Origin: Polyangiaceae bacterium
GTDB taxonomy: Bacteria; Myxococcota_A; Polyangia; Polyangiales; Polyangiaceae
Length of the DNA stretch: 64,000 nucleotides
Direction: 5' to 3'
NCBI GenBank assembly: GCA_016715885.1
Contig: JADJXL010000020.1
Coordinates: 310,001-374,000 of the forward strand
Shown here: positions 53,173 through 62,002 of the stretch, piece after piece
How the letters are laid out: each line of letters begins with the position of its first letter
Numbering within the stretch: the stretch's first letter is position 1
Position numbers and translations under genes: made by a program
Notes under the pieces: model-generated
What the model was told of the DNA's origin: nothing
The model's database searches: none
Seen by the model: only the letters and a program-made list of their open reading frames with translations

Positions 53173-54645
53173 ATGACGAGCGAGACCGACGGGGCCGTGG
53201 AGCATTTCGATGTATTGATCGTGGGCGCCGGGCTGTCGGGCATTGCCGCGGGCTACTACCTGCAAACGCGTTTGCCAGGCAAGCGGTACGCCATCTTGGA
53301 GGGGCGAGGTGCGATTGGCGGAACGTGGGACCTGTTCCGTTATCCCGGCATCCGATCCGATTCCGACATGTTTACGCTCGGTTACTCCTTCAAGCCTTGG
53401 AAGAACCCGAAATCGATTGCGGACGGGCCGTCGATTCTTGCGTATGTGCGCGAAACAGCTCAGGAATATGGCATTGATCGCCACATTCGATTTCATCAGC
53501 GCGTGCAAGCAGCGTCGTGGTCATCGAAAGAAGCGCGATGGACGGTCGATGTCACGGTAGGGCCCGACGCGACGCCTTTTCGTTATACGTGCAATTTTCT
53601 TTATGCATGCGCCGGATATTATCGTTATGAGGAAGGATATACGCCCGTTTTCCCTGGGCGCGATGATTTCGAGGGAATCATCGTCCACCCGCAACATTGG
53701 CCCGAGGACCTCGATTATCGCGGAAAACGAGTGGTCGTCATTGGCAGCGGGGCGACGGCAATGACGCTCGTGCCAGCCATGGCGCCGACCGCGGAGCATG
53801 TCACGATGGTGCAGCGATCGCCCACGTACGTGCTTTCATTGCCATCCGAGGATCGTATTGCGAACAAGCTGCGCGAGGTATTGCCGGAGAAAACGGCGAA
53901 CACGGTCGCGCGGTGGAAAAACGTGACATTCGCGACGGCGTTTTTCCAATTGTGCCGAAGGGCGCCCGAGGCGGCGCGAAAGCTGTTGCGCAAAGGCGTC
54001 GAAGCAGGGCTACCGAATTTCGACATCGATACGCATTTCAATCCGCATTATTCGCCGTGGGATCAGCGGCTCTGCGTGATACCCGATTCGGATCTTTATC
54101 GGACCATTCGAACAGGCAAGGTGTCGGTCATTACGAATCAAATTCGTACGTTCACGAAAAAAGGCATTTTGCTCGAATCGGGCGAAGAATTGCAGGCCGA
54201 CATCATCGTGACGGCGACGGGATTGCAATTGCTCTCGTGCGGTGGGATTCGTTTCGATGTCGATGGGCGTGACGTCGAGATATCCAAGACATTCGTGTAC
54301 AAGGGATTGATGTTGAGCGACGTGCCGAACTTTGCGCTTTGTGCGGGCTACACGAATGCATCGTGGACGCTGCGTGCCGAGCTTTCGACACGTTATGTGT
54401 GTCGGCTCCTCGAACACATGGATCGCAAAGGCTATCGGCAATGCGTCGCGCATCTTCACGAAGGTTCCGTGGAGACTCGGCCGCTGCTCGATTTGACCGC
54501 GGGGTACGTGCAGCGAGCGATTGAAAAATTCCCGAAACAGGGCACGAAGGCGCCGTGGTATTTCCCCCAAAACTATTTCATCGATTCGGTGATGATGCGG
54601 TTTGGGTCGGTGGACGACGGGGTGATGACGTTTTCGGGGTCCTGA
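53173..54645 (+). CDS. Flavin-containing Baeyer-Villiger-type monooxygenase
   Basis: 490 residues. FAD-binding G-A-G-L-S-G (18-23), E-x-R near 43 and N-x-x-G-G-T-W-type G-G-T-W-D. NADPH-binding G-S-G-A-T-A around 195. The BVMO fingerprint F-x-G-x3-H-x3-W-P is exact at residues 166-177. Overall closest to EthA-type enzymes that oxidise ketones, aldehydes or thioamides. Cytosolic, no signal. Codon use is richer in A/T-ending codons than in the genes before it, as in the cassette that follows. No neighbouring pathway genes point to a substrate. Confidence 0.93.
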   Translation: MTSETDGAVEHFDVLIVGAGLSGIAAGYYLQTRLPGKRYAILEGRGAIGGTWDLFRYPGIRSDSDMFTLGYSFKPWKNPKSIADGPSILAYVRETAQEYGIDRHIRFHQRVQAASWSSKEARWTVDVTVGPDATPFRYTCNFLYACAGYYRYEEGYTPVFPGRDDFEGIIVHPQHWPEDLDYRGKRVVVIGSGATAMTLVPAMAPTAEHVTMVQRSPTYVLSLPSEDRIANKLREVLPEKTANTVARWKNVTFATAFFQLCRRAPEAARKLLRKGVEAGLPNFDIDTHFNPHYSPWDQRLCVIPDSDLYRTIRTGKVSVITNQIRTFTKKGILLESGEELQADIIVTATGLQLLSCGGIRFDVDGRDVEISKTFVYKGLMLSDVPNFALCAGYTNASWTLRAELSTRYVCRLLEHMDRKGYRQCVAHLHEGSVETRPLLDLTAGYVQRAIEKFPKQGTKAPWYFPQNYFIDSVMMRFGSVDDGVMTFSGS

Positions 54646-54792
54646 AATGGTCGAGCCGAAAGCGGTAGCCCTTGACTTCATGTTCACAAGAAATCTGTCG
54701 TGTTCCTAGAAATTGGCACGTAACGAGTTGTGAATAATGTGCTTGTGTTCGTAGCTGCAATGCACGTAGATTCGTTTCCGTAGGGGAAACGC

Positions 54793-55674
54793 GTGGCAAC
54801 GGACATCAAGCTTGACGAATCGCAGGTGATCGTCGAAGCCCACGGGCTCGAAATCACGGGACCAGACCTCGAAATCGACGCAGCCGAACGGCGCGCAGGT
54901 GCGGGCGGTACGAACCGCCGGGCGCTCGTGCATGGTCCGGGCGACGCGCTCGTCGTGAATTGGGGTCAAGATTATACAGGTGGCGTGTATTTGAATGGGC
55001 TCGTGCGGGCGCTCAACGACGTCACGGTGCCTGCAATGGCATGGCCGTCGCAAATTCGAGCCAATGGGCGCATCGAACCGCTTGGGGTCACGCCAACCCA
55101 GGTCGAAACGGTGGCGGTCGGCGCGGAAATCACGCGATTGCGTGGTGAAATGGCGGTGCTTCGCGAGCATGTGGAATTGCTGCGCATGCAGGCGTCGATT
55201 CGCGCGGACGCGTCGCATTACACGCAAGATGGTTGGCGCTGGTGTTGCCGCTGCGCGGGACTCGTTTATGGAACGAATGTGACGCGTAGCGTTTGTCCGG
55301 CTCCGGGTGGAGGACCGCACGATACGAGCCAAAGCGGTGAATACGTGCTGTTTCCGCATAAATCTCGTTATGCGGGTCAAAGCGGTTGGGGATGGTGCAA
55401 CAAGTGCCAGGGGCTTTGTCACGGCTCCGCCGTGCTCAGTGGCCATTGTCCGGCAGGATCCGCTCATGATCGCACCGATTCGCCCAATTATTTGATTTGG
55501 GCAGCCGAAAATCCGCAAGGCAGCTCGGCAGCCAAAGACTTCCCCGCGCAAGACAATTGGCGCTGGTGCAGTCGCTGTTATGGCCTGCTCCATAGCGGTG
55601 GCGGTGTTTGTCCGGCCCCGGGAGGCGGCCCGCACACCAACCAGAGCTGGAATTACCACTTGCAAACGAAATAA
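54793..55674 (+). CDS. Tail-fibre-like protein with three CxxC zinc-type repeats
   Basis: 293 residues from a GTG with AGGGGA upstream. Residues 45-70 contain V-V-N-W-G-Q-D-Y-T-G-G-V, a motif I associate with trimeric fibre or needle-like surface proteins, followed by a short coiled coil (about 108-137). Then come three repeats of about 35-45 residues starting near 148, 197 and 250, each W-x-W-C-x-x-C-x-G-L ... C-P-A-x-G-x-x-H, fitting a zinc or disulphide-stabilised lectin-like unit. No signal peptide. It leads the cassette running to the window end; the 147-bp gap before it likely holds the promoter. Confidence 0.78.
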   Translation: MATDIKLDESQVIVEAHGLEITGPDLEIDAAERRAGAGGTNRRALVHGPGDALVVNWGQDYTGGVYLNGLVRALNDVTVPAMAWPSQIRANGRIEPLGVTPTQVETVAVGAEITRLRGEMAVLREHVELLRMQASIRADASHYTQDGWRWCCRCAGLVYGTNVTRSVCPAPGGGPHDTSQSGEYVLFPHKSRYAGQSGWGWCNKCQGLCHGSAVLSGHCPAGSAHDRTDSPNYLIWAAENPQGSSAAKDFPAQDNWRWCSRCYGLLHSGGGVCPAPGGGPHTNQSWNYHLQTK

Positions 55675-55692
55675 GCCGCGGCGGAGGCTACG

Positions 55693-56325
55693 ATGGCCCA
55701 ACCTCTCTCGACGCTCGAGTATTTGCGAGGTGCTGGTTTGTCCTCGGACGTGCCCATTTCGCTTTCGCAAACGCTGAATCTCGCGACGGGCTCGCGTTTG
55801 CGCGCGGCGATCGAACGATTGCGAACGACGTCGGTTTTCGAGTTTCGGGCGAAGCTTCCTCCGGGAGCCGTGGTGCTCGCCGTCGGCGTCGACGAATTGC
55901 AGCAAGCCGTGCTCGAACGAATGGCCGGATCGCAAGAGCCGCGCGATATCATGGTGTGGTCACGCGATGGCGCCGAAATGCTGGTGCACGTGCCTTGCGC
56001 GTTGCAATTGACGGGGGGATATTTGCTAGCGCATTTCCACGTCGAAACGGTCGAAACTGGCCCCATTGAATTGAAGCTCGTGTTTTTCCTGGGCAATGTC
56101 GATGCTGGGGCGGGCAAGGCTGCGAGCGTGACGCATTCGACGGATGCGCCAGACGCGATCATCGACGCATGGGGCGATACATTGCGAGCGGCGGTGTGGG
56201 AAGGCGTGCTCGATATCATCGAAGGTGCGGCGGTTCTGGCAAGTCAGGCGGCGGGCGATGTTCCGTTGCGGGTTCTCGGCTTCATCGGCGGCGAAAATAG
56301 GATATTGATTGCAGTGGGGGCCTGA
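55693..56325 (+). CDS. Hypothetical cassette protein, 210 residues
   Basis: It follows the fibre-like gene by 18 bp and precedes the giant gene by 3 bp. No signal or membrane segment. The sequence alternates hydrophobic beta-like stretches (V-L-A-V-G-V-D-E-L, L-L-A-H-F-H-V-E-T-V) with helices; E-T-G-P-I-E-L-K-L-V-F-F-L-G near 115 suggests an all-beta core. I recognise no family. Conservation of gene order would support a structural or adaptor role with the giant protein. Confidence 0.65.
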   Translation: MAQPLSTLEYLRGAGLSSDVPISLSQTLNLATGSRLRAAIERLRTTSVFEFRAKLPPGAVVLAVGVDELQQAVLERMAGSQEPRDIMVWSRDGAEMLVHVPCALQLTGGYLLAHFHVETVETGPIELKLVFFLGNVDAGAGKAASVTHSTDAPDAIIDAWGDTLRAAVWEGVLDIIEGAAVLASQAAGDVPLRVLGFIGGENRILIAVGA

Positions 56326-56328
56326 GCG

Positions 56329-58779
56329 ATGTCGACGAACGGCGAAAAAAAGCAGACGCCCGCTAGCTCCATCTTGCTCGATGCATCCTGTCGGGCGCTT
56401 GGCATTTACAAAAAAGTGCCGCCCGACGACAAGGTCGAATACCAATTCCCCTGGTTTCTCAGTCCGCTGGGCAGTTCCAAAACGGCACTCGCCACGCAAG
56501 CTCAAAAGCCCATCGTCGATGCATTGAAGGCGATCCTGACGCTCGATCCGCCCGGCCAAACGACGTCGCCATGGTTTTTCCGGCTGCACAAGTGGGTACC
56601 GATTTGGCTCCTGGTGAACGAATTACCCAATGCCGGCCCGCTGGAATTCGATGTGGTGGCGCAGGTGCCGCGTCCTGCAAACCCGACGGCGTTTGCGGCA
56701 GTAGACGTGCCGAATCTGGCCGTTCGTGCGCGCTTGGTAAAACTCGTTGCGGGCGGACAAACCGTGGCCGAATTGCAGGATCCCGTGACGCTCGGGGTAC
56801 GCCTGAGCATTGCCGAGGCCGATCCAGCGCTTACCAACTTGCCGCTGTTTGCAATCTTCGACCTTCAGCTTGCCATGAAGGATCCGCACGAGCTGACGCT
56901 CGAATTGACTGACAGCTCGTTTTTGACGACGTCCAATCCAAAGACATCGAGCGAGCAGGCAGCGACACGGTCGGTCGTGTGGAAAACGAACGATTCGCCG
57001 GTCTTACCGCTCGTGCACACGACCCTTTTGGTATTGCGCGCCTGGGTGGTGAAGTTATGCAAGACAAACCCCGAGCCGCATATCGCGTGGCGCCTCTACA
57101 AGCATCTTTTTCCGCTGCTCGAGGGAACGAAGGGGCCGCAGAATCAAGAGGTTTTGCCCGCATTTCCAATCCAAGCCCTCAAACCGGATTTGTCAGCGCT
57201 GAAGCCGTGGCTCAGCAAATTCTTGAATCCAAACGCGGTCATTACGGCAATTTATCATCTGCGGGGACTTCTCACGGGGAAGGACTCGTGGGGAACCGCG
57301 CCCGGTTCAGCCATTGCATGGTTTTCTGCGCCGCCGAACGTGGATCAAAACGATTACCACCACGAACCTCCGCAACCTTACGATTTGGGTTTGGTGGTTC
57401 GTACCGACGGCGACGTCAATGAGGGCAATGCGTCGCTGGGCTTGCGCGGGCAAGCGTGTTGGGACGTCGGGGACCAAACGACGCGAGTGGGCTTGGCGAT
57501 TGAGGGCGAATTGCTGCGTGCGGCATGGGAAGGGCTCGGCAGCTTCGACCCCGACAATCCCACGACGCTGACGTTGCCAAGCGGCGCCAAATGCAATGTG
57601 ACCGCGGGCGAGCTGGCGCTTTTTGTGGTGCTCGAAAAAGTAGTAGATCTTGCCAATACGAACGCTTCGCTCGTAACGGTTGCTCCGTTTGGCGCGTTGA
57701 AACGCGTCGAAGTGGGCGCTCGATGGCGCAACGGCGCGATGACGACATTCGTTCGCGTAACGACGACGACTAATTTGGTGCATTCGTTCGCGCAGGCGAG
57801 TCCGCAAGCGATTGCTACGCTGGCCGAATTGTCGATGGTTCCCGATGCGGTAAAAACAGCGGTGACGGGCGATGCTGCGTCCTTGCTGAATGCGGTCATC
57901 CAATGGGCGAAGGGTCATCTTGGGAATGCCTCGATCGAATTGGGCGGCTTCGCGACGCTTGGCTTCAGCGCAAACGACAATGCCGTAAACCTCGGTATCA
58001 ATGACAATGCATTCGGCGGTCCTGTTCGGTTAGCGAATACTTCGTTCAACGTGTCGAGCAGCGGCGTGTCGATGACGATGGGCGTGCAAGCAGCTCCAGA
58101 ATTGGGTTTGTCCACGTCGCCTTCGTTGCAGTGGACGCTGAGTGACGGCACGCCCGATCTCACAGTACATTACGGCAATGCATCATTTTCATTGCTCAAT
58201 CCGAACGTCACGGTAAATCAAATCGCCAAGGACGTTTTGCGGCCCATGGTCGCAGGGCTCGCCAATGACGTTTTGAATCAAGAGATCTCGAGCGGATTCA
58301 CCATTGGTGATTTGTTGAATCTGGTTGGGCTCCAAGAATCGGGTTGGGCACCGCCGTCGCCCGAAGTCGTGCTGAATCAAATCCTCACGACGTTCAACAT
58401 TGCAACGCCGGTCAATGGATCGAGCCCGCCTCAATTCAATCTGACCTCCAACCTTGGCTTCAGCGACGGCGATGTGCGGCTGAACGTCGGCGCCATCAAG
58501 CTGGGCATTTTCGACAATGGAGCCATCAAGCCGACCCTGGAGATCGCAGATGTGGTGCTGGAAGCAAACAGCGAACTAGGAAAACCGCTGTATGCGAATG
58601 ATTGGTTCTCGGTTGGCAAGCTGGGCATGGGGGCAAGCGTCGGCGTCGCAGAGCTGAAACACATTGCATTGCAAGTGCACGACGTGCGATTGCCGCTCGG
58701 AAGCGCAGGCGAGTGGTGGTGCAGGGCTTTTGTCGACCGGAAAAGACAATCCGGGCTTGGGTATCGAGCTGCGTTATGA
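56329..58779 (+). CDS. N-terminal part of a split giant beta-rich protein
   Basis: 816 residues in this frame, but the last 22 or so (from Glu795) look like out-of-frame read-through to a stop. The credible part ends near residue 794 (58710) at L-P-L-G-S-A-G. A +1 step continues the sense directly in the next frame (S-G-G-A-G-L-L-S-T-G-K). It has an N-terminal domain (to about 270) with alternating beta strands, a middle helical part, and a C-terminal part of repeated beta strands (N-V-S-S-S-G-V-S-M-T, L-N-V-G-A-I-K-L-G-I-F). No enzyme motif, signal or membrane helix. The combined protein would be about 1890 residues. Confidence 0.7.
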   Translation: MSTNGEKKQTPASSILLDASCRALGIYKKVPPDDKVEYQFPWFLSPLGSSKTALATQAQKPIVDALKAILTLDPPGQTTSPWFFRLHKWVPIWLLVNELPNAGPLEFDVVAQVPRPANPTAFAAVDVPNLAVRARLVKLVAGGQTVAELQDPVTLGVRLSIAEADPALTNLPLFAIFDLQLAMKDPHELTLELTDSSFLTTSNPKTSSEQAATRSVVWKTNDSPVLPLVHTTLLVLRAWVVKLCKTNPEPHIAWRLYKHLFPLLEGTKGPQNQEVLPAFPIQALKPDLSALKPWLSKFLNPNAVITAIYHLRGLLTGKDSWGTAPGSAIAWFSAPPNVDQNDYHHEPPQPYDLGLVVRTDGDVNEGNASLGLRGQACWDVGDQTTRVGLAIEGELLRAAWEGLGSFDPDNPTTLTLPSGAKCNVTAGELALFVVLEKVVDLANTNASLVTVAPFGALKRVEVGARWRNGAMTTFVRVTTTTNLVHSFAQASPQAIATLAELSMVPDAVKTAVTGDAASLLNAVIQWAKGHLGNASIELGGFATLGFSANDNAVNLGINDNAFGGPVRLANTSFNVSSSGVSMTMGVQAAPELGLSTSPSLQWTLSDGTPDLTVHYGNASFSLLNPNVTVNQIAKDVLRPMVAGLANDVLNQEISSGFTIGDLLNLVGLQESGWAPPSPEVVLNQILTTFNIATPVNGSSPPQFNLTSNLGFSDGDVRLNVGAIKLGIFDNGAIKPTLEIADVVLEANSELGKPLYANDWFSVGKLGMGASVGVAELKHIALQVHDVRLPLGSAGEWWCRAFVDRKRQSGLGYRAAL

Positions 58780-61700
58780 AAATGGCCTCAGCGCCAAGTT
58801 TTTGGATGGAAGCCAGGAAATACGCATGGCCATCGATCGCGTCATTGGGCCGATCGATGTGCAACGAATGCGCGCTTCGCTTGCAGGGCAGGGCGAAGCC
58901 ACGACCGCGTCGATCACGTTCGATGCGGAATTCAAGCTGGGCGGTGTACGCATTGCCCCGCAAGGGCTCGGCGTCTCGATTCCGTTGAAGCACGTCGCCG
59001 AACCGAATCAATGGAGCGCAACGCTCGAGGGGCTCGCGCTGTCGTTCCGCGCATCGGGCATCAGCCTCTCTGGAATGCTGGCGAAAACCGATACGGGATT
59101 CGTCGGTCAAGCGGCGCTCGATGCATTCGGCTTTCAGCTCGGAGCGCTCGCGGCCTACGAAAAAGTCGCGCCGGATGACGTTGCATCGCTCGTGGTGTTC
59201 GGCGTGCTCGACGCAATGCTCGGAGGGCCTCCGTTTTTCGTGGTGACTGGCGTTGCGGCGGGCTTTGGCGTCAATCGCGCATTCGATAGGCCGAAGCGTA
59301 CGGCGGATCTGAAAAAAAATCCATTGCTCGTGACAATGGACGGCGAAGCGATGGATCTGGCGAGCTTCCGCTCCAATTTGGCGCCGAAGCCTGGAGCGTA
59401 TTGGCTGGCGGCCGGTGTCAAATTCGTGTCGTACGGATTCATCAAGGGCCGCGCGCTTTTGTACGTGCTTTTCGACGGCGGCTTCGAGCTCGGGCTGATT
59501 GCACTTGCAAAAATGGAAATCCCTTCGCTGGTCTTGGTTCAACTGGCGATTGAAGCGGGCCTGAGCACGCGCGAAGAACCTACGCTGTATGCCAAGGCCG
59601 CTCTTTACGATAGCTGGCTCTTGCACGAAGATTGCAAATTGACTGGCGGATTTGCATTGCAAGTATGGCCGGGGCTGGGCGATGCGGTGATCACGCTGGG
59701 CGGTTATCACCCACGGTTTGCCAAGCCAGACCGCTACCCGGACGTGGATCGAATTGGTTTTCGGTGGTCCCTCGGAAGCGCCATTTCAATCAAGGGAAGC
59801 TGCTATTTCGCGATGACCCCACGCGAAGCGATGGGCGGCGGACGGCTCGAAGTCGAAGGGACGTGGGGACCACTTTCGGCCGGATTCCGCGCAGCCGTCG
59901 ATGGGCTCATTCAATGGGATCCATTCTATTTCGATGTGATGATCGACGTGGGCGTCTGGCTCGCCATCGATACGTGGCTCGGCAAACTGCGATTGTCACT
60001 CGGTGTTGGCCTGCACGTGCATGGGCCTCCCATCGGTGGAACTGCGACGATCGATATCGCGGTCATTTCAATCGACATTCCTTTTGGCGACCAAAGTTCA
60101 CCCAATACAGCGGCTTTGCCCGTTGCCAAGGTATTGCGGGATCACCTGCAGGTGGCATTGCCTGCGGGCACGGCAGAAAATGCTGGCGTCGTGCGCTGGA
60201 ATGCCCTGGATTTGCTCGCGTCCGATGCCAAAGCGCCATTGCGTGTGAGCGTCGCGTGGGGGCAAGTCGGGAAATCACAAGAACAATCGAGTGCGCCGCG
60301 AAAGCTACGACTGGCGAGCGAATTCAAATTGCGCATTGAAAGCGCGGTGCCATTGACGGAGGTTCGATATACCGGAAATGCGTCATCGCTGCGAGATCCC
60401 AACGATCCGCTATACTTGACCCTTGCCAAACAGCAAATTCAGCGCGCAGCGCTCATCTTCGACGGTGAAGGTAGCTGGCACCAAGGCGACGTGGAAGGCG
60501 TGTTCGGCGAACGGCCAATGGCGCTGTTTGGCCCGTCGGACGCTGCAGGCGCAGTTGGCGACATGACGTGCGAGGTCACGGTCGAAGTGATCTGGAACAT
60601 GTCCGCCATGCTGCCAACGGCATGTGAAGTAACAAATCTCACGCCCGAGTATTCGACGGATGCCGAGCGATGCCCGTTGCCGCTCGCGCGCGCGCAAAGT
60701 GCTGATTTTGCTCAGCAATCCGCCCTGCTTGGCGGCGGCGGAACGTGGGATTTGGCGGGCCTTCAGGCGGTTGCACCGGCGCTCGCTGCGGAATTGAATT
60801 CGATGGGGCGGCCATTGCCACGTAAAAACGTGCCTCTGTCGATGCTCGCCGCAGTCGAGCCGGCCGCGTTCTATCGGCACATGAGCCATCCTTGGAAGCG
60901 CCCGCGTGTGACGCATGCCGCCGAGGTGCCGCCGCAATTGCTGGAGCTGGCGTACATGGAGCTGCCCGCGGCACCCGTGGCGTGGTCGGGCGCAACGAGC
61001 GTCGCGCTGGAGCATGCCGCCGTGCCGCGAGTGACCTTGCCCATGAGCATTCCTCGTTCACCGCTGCTCGCGGGCGTCGAGCTGCACGTGGTGACGCCGC
61101 GCACGCGCAATGTCGCGGTGCCCGCAACGCCGCTTGCGCCGGCAACGATGTTCACGATTGATGGCACAATCCCTCGGAGCGCCTCAGCACCCGCGGGACC
61201 CGCGCGGCGAAAGCCATTGGTGATTGACCATTCTGCGTTTACGGGATTGAACGGGCACATCCACGAGGCGGACTTGCGCACGGGCGAAGCGTGTGTGGTG
61301 AACCTTGCGCCAAAAGGTGCACGCAAAACGGCACCATGGCGCCTTCTGGCAAATGGCGGGCAATCTCTGCGCGTCGTCGCGCTCAATGCGGTGGATCAGG
61401 TCGTCGACGACGTGGACGTCGCATCTGGCGAACAAGCATTCAATTTACCACCAGGTTCGCGGCGACTCGCGCTGGTTGGGCTCGGCGTGAACCCGGGTGC
61501 ACCGAATGCAATTGGATTCAGCCCGGGAACGACGCTCGTGGGCGTTGGCGCTCGAACTTTCGTCGGACCCGGTTGCGTGCTGGTCGCCAGCGAAGGACCG
61601 ATGCCCCTGCGTACGCCGCTCGGATCGAGCCCCGCGGCCAAGCTGCTCGAGCACGTGACGCGCGTCGATGTGCGATTGCGTGCGGCACATGGAATCGTTG

Positions 61701-62002
61701 GCGTGCATGTACAAGCATTGCGGAACGACGCACCCATTGACGCCATTGAATGCTTGGTGAACGGCGAGCAAGTCGCGCCGCAATCCGCTGCCGTGCGTGG
61801 CAATTCAATGGTGCTTGCGTTTGCCGCGCCGCCGCTGGTCGCCAATGTCTCGGTGCGCGTGCCCGACGGCGTGCGTATCGTGGGCGTTTCGCGCTGGCCT
61901 GCACGTTTCGAGCTGCCAACCAATGTATTCGATGTGGCGATTCATCACGTCGTCCGGCCTCGTGCCGACGCCACACGCTTTCGCCTGGAGGTTATGACAT
62001 GA
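58712..62002 (+). CDS. C-terminal part of the split giant protein, +1 frame, DUF6603-like (tentative)
   Basis: The open frame runs from 58664, but sense begins about 58712, just where the previous frame loses it. About 1096 residues: an N-terminal beta domain, a Gly/Phe-rich stretch G-G-P-P-F-F-V-V-T-G-V-A-A-G-F-G near 170 that recalls DUF6603-type proteins (from memory), beta-rich middle and tail with a Pro/Ala linker and repeated V-x-V-A-x-x units. There is no signal peptide. Either a single gene was broken by an indel or sequencing error, or a +1 frameshift is used. Its stop overlaps the next start (ATGA), preceded by GGAGG. Confidence 0.7.
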   Translation, partial: SGGAGLLSTGKDNPGLGIELRYENGLSAKFLDGSQEIRMAIDRVIGPIDVQRMRASLAGQGEATTASITFDAEFKLGGVRIAPQGLGVSIPLKHVAEPNQWSATLEGLALSFRASGISLSGMLAKTDTGFVGQAALDAFGFQLGALAAYEKVAPDDVASLVVFGVLDAMLGGPPFFVVTGVAAGFGVNRAFDRPKRTADLKKNPLLVTMDGEAMDLASFRSNLAPKPGAYWLAAGVKFVSYGFIKGRALLYVLFDGGFELGLIALAKMEIPSLVLVQLAIEAGLSTREEPTLYAKAALYDSWLLHEDCKLTGGFALQVWPGLGDAVITLGGYHPRFAKPDRYPDVDRIGFRWSLGSAISIKGSCYFAMTPREAMGGGRLEVEGTWGPLSAGFRAAVDGLIQWDPFYFDVMIDVGVWLAIDTWLGKLRLSLGVGLHVHGPPIGGTATIDIAVISIDIPFGDQSSPNTAALPVAKVLRDHLQVALPAGTAENAGVVRWNALDLLASDAKAPLRVSVAWGQVGKSQEQSSAPRKLRLASEFKLRIESAVPLTEVRYTGNASSLRDPNDPLYLTLAKQQIQRAALIFDGEGSWHQGDVEGVFGERPMALFGPSDAAGAVGDMTCEVTVEVIWNMSAMLPTACEVTNLTPEYSTDAERCPLPLARAQSADFAQQSALLGGGGTWDLAGLQAVAPALAAELNSMGRPLPRKNVPLSMLAAVEPAAFYRHMSHPWKRPRVTHAAEVPPQLLELAYMELPAAPVAWSGATSVALEHAAVPRVTLPMSIPRSPLLAGVELHVVTPRTRNVAVPATPLAPATMFTIDGTIPRSASAPAGPARRKPLVIDHSAFTGLNGHIHEADLRTGEACVVNLAPKGARKTAPWRLLANGGQSLRVVALNAVDQVVDDVDVASGEQAFNLPPGSRRLALVGLGVNPGAPNAIGFSPGTTLVGVGARTFVGPGCVLVASEGPMPLRTPLGSSPAAKLLEHVTRVDVRLRAAHGIVGVHVQALRNDAPIDAIECLVNGEQVAPQSAAVRGNSMVLAFAAPPLVANVSVRVPDGVRIVGVSRWPARFELPTNVFDVAIHHVVRPRADATRFRLEVMT

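Noticed and set aside
54713..54740. TTGGCACG resembling a sigma-54 -24 element before the cassette
   Set aside because: The following TTG is three bases too far for a sigma-54 -12 element; a sigma-70 reading is also weak.
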